A stretch of DNA of 22,737 bases from an uncultured Clostridium sp. (GCA_937885015.1 CALAAS010000047.1:1-22737), one strand, 5' to 3'. Shown: positions 6,183 to 13,858, numbered from the stretch's first letter. The notes: generated from the letters alone by a model not told the origin. Numbers and translations: made by a program.

Positions 6183-7406
6183 TTAACCAAAAATTGTAAG
6201 GATCTGCGGCAGCGCCTTGATTCCGGAATAACCAGTCAGGAGAACTACGCAGACACCCAGAATAATCAGGGCAGTCGGATGCTTGTAATCTTCGCCAACA
6301 ATATCTTTTCTTCTGGAAGCCAGAAGGATAATCAGAAGCGTAATCGGCAAAATCAGACCATTTACAGAGCCTGCCAATACCAGCAGCGTAGCCGGCTGGC
6401 CCAGGAAGGTCATGATAATCGTTGATACTGCAATAAAACCAATTACAAACCATTTCTCATTCTCCATAATAAAGGGATGGAGTGTTTTTAAGAAGGAAAC
6501 GGATGTATACGCTGCACCGATAATCGATGTGATTGCTGCAAACAGAATTACGATACCGAAAATCTTATAGCCAATCATACCTGCACCAGCCTGGAACGCG
6601 GCTGCTGGCGGACTTGCCACCCATGCATCGGTTCCCACGATCTCCGGAGTCAAAGTAACAACGCCCAGAACCGCCAGGAATAAAAGAATTCTCATGGTAC
6701 CGGATACAGTAACGCCCATCAGGACAGAACGACGTACGTGAGAAAGATCCTTCGTACCACAGAAGCCCGCATCCAAAAGGCGGTGTGCACCGGAGAATGT
6801 AATATATCCGCCGCAGCTTCCGCCCAGAAGCGTGATAATCGGAAATACCAGGCTCGGGAACTCGCCGATTTTTCCTACGCTGGCCACTGCCTCACCCACC
6901 GGAGGTTTAGAACGGAATACCACGTAGAGTACGACGATGATCATGATACTTCCCAGATATTTGGTCAGCTTATCCATGCCTGTCTTTGCATCCTTGGAAA
7001 GGAAAATCAGGATACCAATGGCGCCGCCGATGATCGTACCTGCCTTTAAAGGCAGGCCAAATACAATGTTGAAACCCGTTGCCGCTCCGCCGACGTTTCC
7101 GATATTGAACACCAGACCGCCCAGGGAAACGAGAAATGCGATGAAATATCCCAGTCCAGGCACTACTTTATTGGCGATATCCTGGCCACGCATACCGGAC
7201 ACACCGATAATGGACCAAATATTTAACTGTGTCGTTACATCCAGAAGGATCGTTACAATAATTGCCAGTGCAAAAATAGATCCGAATTCTCCGGTAAATT
7301 TCGCGGTCTGTGTCAGAAACCCAGGTCCAATGGCAGAAGTTGCCATCAGGAAGGCCGCTCCGATCAGCGCCGTCATATTTGTCGTTGATTTTTTCTTATC
7401 CCCCAT
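6183..7406 (-). CDS. NRAMP-fold transporter, YcsG type
   Basis: The 407-residue integral membrane protein has about eleven hydrophobic segments and aligns with the divalent-metal NRAMP family and B. subtilis YcsG. The first helix carries SAIGPGFLTQ (24-33) where true metal transporters have DPGN, and the sixth has GGSCGGYITFSGAHRLL (195-211) where they have the Met-Pro-His metal site. Both metal-binding motifs are thus absent. Its place between pxpA and pxpB suggests that it imports 5-oxoproline or a related small acid rather than a metal; that is inference. The start at 7406 is preceded by AAAGGTAGG. The gap to pxpA is 61 bases and contains a small TAACG/CGTTA hairpin. Confidence 0.88.
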   Translation of the reverse strand: MGDKKKSTTNMTALIGAAFLMATSAIGPGFLTQTAKFTGEFGSIFALAIIVTILLDVTTQLNIWSIIGVSGMRGQDIANKVVPGLGYFIAFLVSLGGLVFNIGNVGGAATGFNIVFGLPLKAGTIIGGAIGILIFLSKDAKTGMDKLTKYLGSIMIIVVLYVVFRSKPPVGEAVASVGKIGEFPSLVFPIITLLGGSCGGYITFSGAHRLLDAGFCGTKDLSHVRRSVLMGVTVSGTMRILLFLAVLGVVTLTPEIVGTDAWVASPPAAAFQAGAGMIGYKIFGIVILFAAITSIIGAAYTSVSFLKTLHPFIMENEKWFVIGFIAVSTIIMTFLGQPATLLVLAGSVNGLILPITLLIILLASRRKDIVGEDYKHPTALIILGVCVVLLTGYSGIKALPQILTIFG

Positions 7407-7467
7407 AGTTTCCTACCTTTCTCCTCCTACCGATTTTATATTTTTATATTGTAACGCCTCCGTTATA

Positions 7468-8226
7468 TTAAAATAAATTCCTGATCTCTACGCCCTCTGC
7501 AATCAGTGTCTCGCGAATGTTTTTCACAAATTCCAGCGCCTTGGGATTATCGCCGTGTACACAGATGGAATCAGCCTGAATTGCAATGTCATTTCCATTG
7601 ATGCTCTCCACGTTTCCTTCCTTAACCATCCGTACTACCCGACGGATGGCCAGATCCTTATCCTTAATTACAGCTCCCGGAAGCTTTCTGGATACCAGCG
7701 TTCCATCATCATTGTAGGCACGGTCTGCGAATACCTCACTGGCTGCCCGAAGCCCCACTTCCTTTGCAGCTTCAATCATTTTCGAACCGGCCAGGCCCAT
7801 AAAAATAATATCCTTATCTACCTCATAGACAGCCTCACACATGGCTCTTGCCAGCTTCTCATCCACAGCCGCCATATTGTAAAATGCACCATGGGGTTTT
7901 ACGTGTTGAATTTTCACATCCTGACTTTTTGCAAACGCCTGCAGTGCACCCAGCTGATACTTTATGTATGCCTTGGCCTCATCTGGTGTTACCGTCATAT
8001 TTCTCCGTCCAAATCCCATCAGATCCGGATAGCCTGGATGAGCGCCCACTGCTGTTCCGTACTTTTTGGCCAGCGCCACGGTTTTCTCCATTACCATCGG
8101 GTCACCAGCATGCCAGCCGCAGGCCACATTGGCAGATGATACATACTGAAGAATTTCCTCATCCATTCCCAGCGTATAATTTCCAAAACTCTCCCCCAGA
8201 TCACTATTCAAATCCACGCGATACAT
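7468..8226 (-). CDS. pxpA: 5-oxoprolinase subunit PxpA (LamB/YcsF family)
   Basis: The 252-residue protein is full length. Family motifs are VDLNSDLGESFG (4-15), SANVACGWHAGDP (31-43), GAHPGYPDLMGFGRR (61-75), KPHGAFYN, FADRAY and ICVHGDNP near the C-terminus. The fold is a seven-stranded barrel related to polysaccharide deacetylases, with conserved His and Asp residues at the active site. PxpA is the third subunit of the PxpABC 5-oxoprolinase. AAAGGAGG precedes the ATG at eight bases. It is the first gene of the pxp operon; upstream lie a stem-loop, a sigma-70 promoter and a repeat array, and then the NtrC-family regulator on the same strand. Confidence 0.95.
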   Translation of the reverse strand: MYRVDLNSDLGESFGNYTLGMDEEILQYVSSANVACGWHAGDPMVMEKTVALAKKYGTAVGAHPGYPDLMGFGRRNMTVTPDEAKAYIKYQLGALQAFAKSQDVKIQHVKPHGAFYNMAAVDEKLARAMCEAVYEVDKDIIFMGLAGSKMIEAAKEVGLRAASEVFADRAYNDDGTLVSRKLPGAVIKDKDLAIRRVVRMVKEGNVESINGNDIAIQADSICVHGDNPKALEFVKNIRETLIAEGVEIRNLF

Positions 8227-8254
8227 CGTACATACCTCCTTTATTCTTTCTATT

Positions 8255-8305
8255 GGTCGGATCTTCTTTTCTCTCAGTGCTTCACACTCAGCCTTCCTTC
8301 CGACC
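8255..8305 (-). promoter_or_regulatory. Stem-loop at the 5' end of the pxpA mRNA
   Basis: GGTCGGA and TCCGACC (7 bp, at 8299-8305 and 8255-8261) enclose a 37-base interior with a second AGTG/CACT hairpin. It begins a few bases after the predicted transcription start near 8309 and ends about 20 bases before the ribosome binding site. It has no T run, so it is unlikely to be a terminator. A role in mRNA stability or ligand sensing is possible. I do not recognise a known riboswitch. Confidence 0.5.
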
Positions 8306-8315
8306 TGTTACCCTC

Positions 8316-8344
8316 ATTTTATCTGTAATTTTACTTCTTTTCAA
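8316..8344 (-). promoter_or_regulatory. Sigma-70-type promoter of the pxp operon
   Basis: The minus strand reads TTGAAA (8339-8344), 17 bases, TAAAAT (8316-8321), each matching five of six consensus bases. It lies 90 bases upstream of the pxpA start and just downstream of the TCGTGCAAAAA repeat array, the usual position for activator-controlled promoters. Confidence 0.65.
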
Positions 8345-8381
8345 CTAGTTTTTTATTTATTTAATAAAAATTTCTTTTTTG

Positions 8382-8448
8382 ACGCAAAAATCGTGCAAAA
8401 ACGCACGATTTTTGCGTGCATTTTTGCACGATGTGAGTTTTTGCACGA
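8382..8448. repeat. TCGTGCAAAAA repeat array with 15-bp inverted repeat
   Basis: A perfect inverted repeat has arms ACGCAAAAATCGTGC (8382-8396) and GCACGATTTTTGCGT (8403-8417) with loop AAAAAC. Two further copies of TTTTTGCACGA follow at 8421-8431 and 8438-8448, 17 bp apart. The array lies between the NtrC-family regulator and pxpA and 38 to 104 bp upstream of the sigma-70 -35 box. It resembles a cluster of activator sites. The inverted repeat could alternatively act as a bidirectional terminator of the regulator operon, though no T run continues past its arm. Confidence 0.7.
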
Positions 8449-8477
8449 TTTTCTTTTCTCCCCTGTTTTCTTCGCCC

Positions 8478-9833
8478 CTAATCTTCTCGCTCCATTCTCC
8501 GTTTCATGGAAAAACGGGTTATTCCCAAAAGAGAAGCCGCCCGGGTCAAATTATTATTACACAGTTTTAACGCCTGATTCATATAAATTTTTTCCAGAGC
8601 CGTCACCTCCTGCTCCAGGCTGATCGGTTCCTTCTTTAAGTCCTTCAGATAAAAACAGCTTCCCTCATCCGGCCTGGCCTCCCGCTCCACCGGGGCCAGC
8701 TCCACATGTTTTTCCAGAACCTGTCCTGAACTGAAGAGAAAACAGCGCTCAAAAATATTTTTCAATTCCCGAACATTTCCCTTCCAGTCATAGAGAATCA
8801 ATTCCCGCAAAAAATCAGGATCCACTTTTTCAATATTTCTGGCAAATGCCTTATTATAATAATCCAGATAATATTCGCAAAGTGCCGGAATATCCTCTCT
8901 GCGCTCCCGCAGCGGGGGAATCTCAATCTGCATGACATTGAGACGGTAAAACAGATCCTCCCGAAACTGACCGTCCCGAATCGCCTGTTCCAAATTCCGA
9001 TTCGTAGCCGCTATGATCCGAACATCTATCTCCATATCCTCCAGTGCACCGATGCGTTTAAATCGCCGGTCATCCAGAAACGTCAGCAATTTCGTCTGCA
9101 TAGACATGGGAAGCTCTCCGATTTCATCCAGAAATACAGTTCCTCCGTCAGCCAGCTCAAACAGTCCTTTTTTTGTCTTCAGTGCCCCGGCAAAAGCCCC
9201 CCGCTCATATCCGAACAGTTCGCTTTCCAGCAGATTTTCCGGAATCGCTCCGCAGTTAATCCGCACCATCAGGCTATCCCGGCGATTACTGCAGGCATGG
9301 ATCAGGCGAGCCACCACTTCTTTTCCTGTCCCCGTCTCTCCTCGCAGCAGAACATTAACCGAAGAATTCTCCCCCAGCACCCGGATATGGCTGCGAATCT
9401 GCTCCGCCGCCTCACTGACGCCGATAAACTGTTTGGTCTCCCCCTTCAGAAATTCCAGCGAATCACGGCTCTTTTTCTGCTCCAGGCACCGCTTAATTAA
9501 AAAATCAATCTCATCCATATCGAAGGGCTTCAGCACATAATCGTACGCCCCCCGCTTCGTCGCTTCCACCGCCTGGGACACAGAACCGTAAGCCGTCATC
9601 ATAATTACCTGTACATCCTCATCGGCACTCTTAAATGTTCCAATCTCATCCATTCCCACACTGTGCTCCAGAAGATTATCCAGCATTACCACACTGGGAT
9701 GAAATTTTTTCACATACTCAACCGCCTCTTCCACCGTTGCCGCTGAAAATGCATCGTAACCTCTGTCCTTCAGTCCCTCCTCCAGCGTATACCGAATCAG
9801 ATATTCATCATCAACAATCAGTACCTTCTCCAT
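8478..9833 (-). CDS. NtrC-family response regulator with AAA+ domain
   Basis: The start is set at ATG 9833 (451 residues), five bases after AGGAGG; an ATG at 9848 lies before this site. Order: receiver domain (about 1-120) with acidic Asp8-Asp9, phospho-acceptor Asp52, Thr80 and Lys102; AAA+ domain (about 136-365) with Walker A GETGTGK (165-171), Walker B TVFLDEIGE and REDLFYRLNV; Fis-type helix-turn-helix at the C-terminus (TRAASLLGITRFSMKRRM). Such proteins normally activate sigma-54 polymerase through a GAFTGA loop. Here that loop is GAFAGA (212-217), so the key threonine is alanine and sigma-54 contact is doubtful. The cognate kinase is directly upstream (29-base gap) and the pxp operon directly downstream, its likely target. 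Confidence 0.95.
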   Translation of the reverse strand: MEKVLIVDDEYLIRYTLEEGLKDRGYDAFSAATVEEAVEYVKKFHPSVVMLDNLLEHSVGMDEIGTFKSADEDVQVIMMTAYGSVSQAVEATKRGAYDYVLKPFDMDEIDFLIKRCLEQKKSRDSLEFLKGETKQFIGVSEAAEQIRSHIRVLGENSSVNVLLRGETGTGKEVVARLIHACSNRRDSLMVRINCGAIPENLLESELFGYERGAFAGALKTKKGLFELADGGTVFLDEIGELPMSMQTKLLTFLDDRRFKRIGALEDMEIDVRIIAATNRNLEQAIRDGQFREDLFYRLNVMQIEIPPLRERREDIPALCEYYLDYYNKAFARNIEKVDPDFLRELILYDWKGNVRELKNIFERCFLFSSGQVLEKHVELAPVEREARPDEGSCFYLKDLKKEPISLEQEVTALEKIYMNQALKLCNNNLTRAASLLGITRFSMKRRMERED

Positions 9834-9862
9834 CTTCCCCTCCTGCATCCAGCTCTACTGTC

Positions 9863-11230
9863 TTACAGCTGCATTGCCTCCACTTTACCAGTTTCCGCCT
9901 CAGCCGGCGTAAACCAAAGTGTTACCCGAGTACCTTCTCCTTCCCGGCTTTCCATCCTCATCTCCCCCTCATTTTGCTCTACCAGATTTCGTACAATAGC
10001 CAGGCCAAGGCCGATTCCATTGATACTCTTTGTATAAAATGGCTCCATTGCCCGCATCAGTTCATCCTGTTTCATCCCCCGCCCGTTATCCTCAAACTCC
10101 AGAACAACCCGTCCCGGCTCCCGCCGGCCACGAATGGCGATCAGTCCTTCCCGATCTGAAACCATGGCTTTCAGGCTATTATTTAAAAGATTATGGACAA
10201 TCTGACGAAACTCATTTTCATTAAGCTGTCCGGCCAATCCAGGCTCCACCTCCACCTGCAACGTCGCCCGACGGCTGTCTGGCCCTTTTTCATAAATCAT
10301 AGTGATTTCTCGCAGCACTCGCCCCAGGTCCACCGGTGCCTTCACCGACTGACGTTTAATGGATAAAGAAAGCAGATTCATAATCAAGGAGGTTACCCGG
10401 TCAATCTCACGAATCATGGCATCACACAGTATCCGATCGCTCTCCTTGGAAGTCCGTCCTCCCAGAAGCTGAATTCCGGACCGGATCCCGGCAATCGGGT
10501 TCTTAATTTCATGAGCCAGAGCCGCCGACATCCGACTGGTATACTCCATTTTCGTGTATTTTTCCATATTTTTCAACAGGCCTTCAAAGGTAGCGGCCAA
10601 CTGGCCAATCTCATCCCGGCGGCTTACTGCATCAAAATGGCAGCTGTGGTAGTCTCCCTTTTTTTCATCGATCTCCCGACAGGTGTGACTCATCCGCCGA
10701 ATCGGACGAGTCATACTGTGGGCAATAAAAATGCTGGCCTGACTGATTAGGATCAAAGCCGCAATCGCGCCCACCACCAGATAATTCTGTCCTTCCAGAT
10801 ATTCCACTGCGAATTTTTTTTCATCCAGAAGGTATTCCAGCCTCCACCCAAAGGGATTCGCCCCTTCACTGGAAACCAGTACCGACTTTCCCTCCCAGTT
10901 TCCAGGAGCAGTAATTTCCTTTCCGTTTCGATCTGTAATCCTGACACGGCCGCGCTCGAAATTCCGGTATTTCAATACCAGATCTTCTTCCGAAACCAGC
11001 CCCTCCAGAAAACGCAGATCCCGATTCGTCTCCTCCAGAATATTTCTGGCCGCGGCTACCTGGCTCTCCTTATGGAGTCGATACCCGCCACAGTAGGAAA
11101 TCACACTGAAACCACCGATAATTAAAAGTCCAATCAGAAGAAACGGAACCATAATTTCATTTTCAATCTGAAAAAACCAACTGAAAAACCGATTTCTAAT
11201 CCATCTCCATCCCTTTATCTCCTGTTTCAA
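9863..11230 (-). CDS. Sensor histidine kinase with HAMP domain
   Basis: The 455-residue membrane kinase starts at TTG 11230, which overlaps the TGA stop of the symporter gene (TTGA) and has AGGAGG seven bases upstream; no ATG fits as well. Order: membrane helix 28-47, extracytoplasmic sensor of about 100 residues (48-150), second helix 150-171, HAMP linker (171-225), dimerisation/phospho-acceptor domain with His240 in ALAHEIKNPI, then a HATPase domain with N box HNLLNNSLKAM, DNGRGM, FYTKSING and GIGLGLAIVRNL. The H box and ATPase type match NtrB/AtoS-like kinases, which pair with NtrC-family regulators such as the next gene. The overlap with the symporter suggests joint production and perhaps a physical sensing partnership. 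No PAS domain is evident. Confidence 0.93.
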   Translation of the reverse strand: MKQEIKGWRWIRNRFFSWFFQIENEIMVPFLLIGLLIIGGFSVISYCGGYRLHKESQVAAARNILEETNRDLRFLEGLVSEEDLVLKYRNFERGRVRITDRNGKEITAPGNWEGKSVLVSSEGANPFGWRLEYLLDEKKFAVEYLEGQNYLVVGAIAALILISQASIFIAHSMTRPIRRMSHTCREIDEKKGDYHSCHFDAVSRRDEIGQLAATFEGLLKNMEKYTKMEYTSRMSAALAHEIKNPIAGIRSGIQLLGGRTSKESDRILCDAMIREIDRVTSLIMNLLSLSIKRQSVKAPVDLGRVLREITMIYEKGPDSRRATLQVEVEPGLAGQLNENEFRQIVHNLLNNSLKAMVSDREGLIAIRGRREPGRVVLEFEDNGRGMKQDELMRAMEPFYTKSINGIGLGLAIVRNLVEQNEGEMRMESREGEGTRVTLWFTPAEAETGKVEAMQL

Positions 11231-12726
11231 ACCAACTCCTCCTGTTCTTCTGGCAGCACTCTGGCTCCCCCTTCCGTCTCCATATGCCCGGAGAGCCGTT
11301 TCTGTCTTTCCCGCCCAATCTTCCCCTCCAGAACTGGAATCAGAAAGTAGGCCATCGATGACGCACAGGTCGCCGGAAATCCCCAGTACACAGGAAGGTC
11401 ACGGCCAAACAGCAAGACTGTTCCGGCAATCCCCACCAGAAAAGCCCCCCATGCCCCCATCCTGCTCCCTTTTTTGTAATAAAGGGTTCCATACACCAGG
11501 GGGGTCAGAATAACCGCAAAAGCCCCCCAGATATCTGCGCCAAAAAACAGAATATTTCCCGGCGGATTCAGGGAAATAATCAGAGCCAGGGTGCCTCCCA
11601 GAAAAATGAATACATTGGTCAGAGTCAGAATCCGATCCTCCGTCTTTTTCCAAAAACCAAACTGCGCCGCCACATCATAGGCCATCATAGAACCAATCAA
11701 AAGCAACTGCGAATTGGCAGTGGAAATACAGGCGCCAATCACGCTCAACAGAAAAAATCCACTGGCTTTGGATTTTACCAGATACTCCGCCGCATGAATC
11801 AGAATCTCATCCGGGCCGCGATACTGGCCCAGATAGGGAAATAAAATCCGCATTCCAAGTCCAATCTGGGTCAACAAAAAATAAAACACCGTCAAAAACA
11901 GGAGCGAGAACAGAAGAACCCGCCTTGCTGTTTTTTTGTTTCTCGCCGCCACAATCCGCATCAGATACTGAGGATTTGTGGCAAGGCCCATCCCCCACCC
12001 GAAAAACATGGTCAGATACATAATGCTGGAGGCGCTTTCAGAAAACCCATCCTGCTCGCTGAAAATCCCCTGCGCCTGAAGCCGATCTGTTACAGTCTGA
12101 TTAAACAGCGGCCCCGGCTCTCCAACCTGACCGACCACTGCCATATATAAAATTCCTATGCTGACAGCCAGCATAAGAAGATTGCAGCCATCGGATTTTG
12201 TTACCGAATAAAACCCCCCAAACGTAGAATACAGAATAAACAGGTATATCAGAAATATTGCTACTTTATAATCAATATTCAAAAGACTGGACGCAGCAAT
12301 ACCAAAACCCTTGATCTGTATAACCAGATAAAATATGTAGCCAACGGACAAAAGGAGTCCGCAGGACGCCCGAAGAATCCGGGAATCATACCGCTCGCCA
12401 ATCAGCTGTGGAATAGTAAGAATATCGCAATCGTACATCCGGTTGCTGATCACATACAACATAATTGCACCAATAAACCAGGGAATAACCGTTACCACTA
12501 TGACCGATGTACCACCCTCATAGACGTTTCCCGTAAAACCCAGAATTGTCGCCGCCGAAATCCACGTTCCCACAAAGGTACAGAACAGGCGCAGAAATCC
12601 TGTTTTCCGCTCTCCTACATAGAATTTGTACAATGAATCGCTTTCCCGGAAAGAGGATTTGCCGATCACAAGAATGATCAGTGCATATGCACAGAAAAAG
12701 AGCAGGTATTCAAAGGTCTTACTCAT
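11227..12726 (-). CDS. Sodium:solute symporter (SSS) family transporter
   Basis: The 499-residue protein has about thirteen hydrophobic segments typical of the SSS family (PutP/PanF/SglT fold). The first core helix carries FVGTWISAATILGFTGNVYE, including the small polar residues that line the sodium site, and IGACISTANSQLLLIGSMM matches the family's conserved eighth helix, with its serine and threonine residues. It probably moves an organic solute with sodium; the substrate cannot be read from the sequence, and the context suggests 5-oxoproline, an amino acid or a peptide breakdown product. The start overlaps the truA stop by ATGA, with GGGGGAG just upstream, and the stop overlaps the kinase start. 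It therefore bridges the ECF-truA operon and the two-component genes. In CbrA an SSS domain is fused to a kinase; here the two are separate but coupled. Confidence 0.92.
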   Translation of the reverse strand: MSKTFEYLLFFCAYALIILVIGKSSFRESDSLYKFYVGERKTGFLRLFCTFVGTWISAATILGFTGNVYEGGTSVIVVTVIPWFIGAIMLYVISNRMYDCDILTIPQLIGERYDSRILRASCGLLLSVGYIFYLVIQIKGFGIAASSLLNIDYKVAIFLIYLFILYSTFGGFYSVTKSDGCNLLMLAVSIGILYMAVVGQVGEPGPLFNQTVTDRLQAQGIFSEQDGFSESASSIMYLTMFFGWGMGLATNPQYLMRIVAARNKKTARRVLLFSLLFLTVFYFLLTQIGLGMRILFPYLGQYRGPDEILIHAAEYLVKSKASGFFLLSVIGACISTANSQLLLIGSMMAYDVAAQFGFWKKTEDRILTLTNVFIFLGGTLALIISLNPPGNILFFGADIWGAFAVILTPLVYGTLYYKKGSRMGAWGAFLVGIAGTVLLFGRDLPVYWGFPATCASSMAYFLIPVLEGKIGRERQKRLSGHMETEGGARVLPEEQEELV

Positions 12727-13838
12727 GAACTCTCCCCCTCATAGACCGCCTCATACCAGACTTCTGCTCTGGCCTCCCCCTCTTTGGACGGCCGTTCCCG
12801 AAGCCGATAATAGCCATATTTCTGCCCGGCCGACAGACGGCACTCTCTCTTTCCCAATGAATCAACGGCCCCCTTTTGCTCCTCCTCTTCTGCTGGGGAC
12901 AGAAGAGCTCTGTCCCTCACAAAAACAGCGGAAGCTCCATTCCGATAGGCCTGGTGAATCACACGCCGCATCACACCCTCCAGCTCTGCATCCTCACAGT
13001 ACAGAACAGAAAGCCAGGATGGGCCTCCGGATGGAACCTCCCGCTGATCCAACACATAATGCCAGTGTTCATTTTTCCCCTCCAGGCTGGGTAAAACCTC
13101 CTTTTCGTATTCCAAACCCACCAGAGTCAACCCCCGGGCCGGAATCGTCGGCCCCGCTGCCCCCCGGTCTCTGGCCTCCAAAATCTCCTTCATATGCTCC
13201 GGCGGATAGACACCCATTCCCACTTTTACCAGCGTCCCCGCAATAATCCGTACCATATTGTACAGAAAACCGCTGCCGCTGATGCGAAGCGTAATAAGAT
13301 CCCCCGTTTTTTCCAGATCCAGGGAATAGATAGTCCGCACCGTTTCCTCTGCCTGGCTGCGCACAGTACAGAAGCTTTTGAAATCATGCTCTCCTATCAA
13401 AAAAGCCGCTGCAGCCCGCATCTTTTCCACATCCAAATTAAAATAGCAGAAATAGCTGTACAGACGCATCAGCGGCATATCGATTTTTCGATTTAGAATC
13501 TTATACTCATAGGTTTTCACACAGTTGACCTTCCGCGGATGAAAGGTTGGCGGCACCTCCTCTGAGGACTGAACCCGGATATCCTCCGGCAGTCGCTGAT
13601 TCAGAGCAAAACAGATTTTATCGCCCGGAATGCGGCTCTCTGTGTCAAACACCGCCACATTCCCCATGGCATGAACTCCTGAATCTGTCCGGCTGGCTCC
13701 GATCACCTGTATCTCCTCTTTCAATAACGAGCTAAGCGCCCCATTGAGGACCTCCTCAATGGTTATTCCGTTTGGCTGCAGCTGCCAGCCGCAGTAAGCC
13801 GTACCATCGTACGCCACTACCAGTTTAATTCGTCTCAT
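12723..13838 (-). CDS. truA: tRNA pseudouridine synthase A with C-terminal extension
   Basis: TruA makes pseudouridine at positions 38-40 of tRNA anticodon arms. The core (1-247) is complete: MRRIKLVVAYDGTAYCGWQ start, catalytic Asp52 in RTDSGVHA, KTYEYKI, GEHDFKSF, SGSGFLYNMVRIIAGTL and the terminal ARGLTLVGLEY. I prefer ATG 13838 (371 residues) because the protein then begins as in other TruA; a GTG at 13862 overlapping the ecfT stop (GTGA) is the alternative and lacks a clear ribosome binding site. Residues 248-371 form an extension of about 120 residues not found in standard TruA (about 245-260 residues). It is mixed alpha/beta in appearance, with WLSVLYCED and GASAVFVRDR, and is unrecognised. 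The gene follows ecfT and overlaps the symporter by ATGA. Confidence 0.93.
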   Translation of the reverse strand: MRRIKLVVAYDGTAYCGWQLQPNGITIEEVLNGALSSLLKEEIQVIGASRTDSGVHAMGNVAVFDTESRIPGDKICFALNQRLPEDIRVQSSEEVPPTFHPRKVNCVKTYEYKILNRKIDMPLMRLYSYFCYFNLDVEKMRAAAAFLIGEHDFKSFCTVRSQAEETVRTIYSLDLEKTGDLITLRISGSGFLYNMVRIIAGTLVKVGMGVYPPEHMKEILEARDRGAAGPTIPARGLTLVGLEYEKEVLPSLEGKNEHWHYVLDQREVPSGGPSWLSVLYCEDAELEGVMRRVIHQAYRNGASAVFVRDRALLSPAEEEEQKGAVDSLGKRECRLSAGQKYGYYRLRERPSKEGEARAEVWYEAVYEGESS

Positions 13839-13858
13839 ATTCCTTATCCCCCCGCCAG

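Noticed and set aside
7450..7464. TAACG/CGTTA hairpin between pxpA and the NRAMP-like gene
   Set aside because: Short stem and weak context; likely incidental in an intergenic gap.
8382..8448. CRISPR array
   Set aside because: The repeat units are about 11 bp, differ in orientation and lack spacers of regular length; no cas genes are nearby.
12626..13246. Plus-strand proline-rich frame opposite the symporter and truA
   Set aside because: Proline- and serine-rich antisense reading of GC-rich coding sequence; no binding site or family motif.
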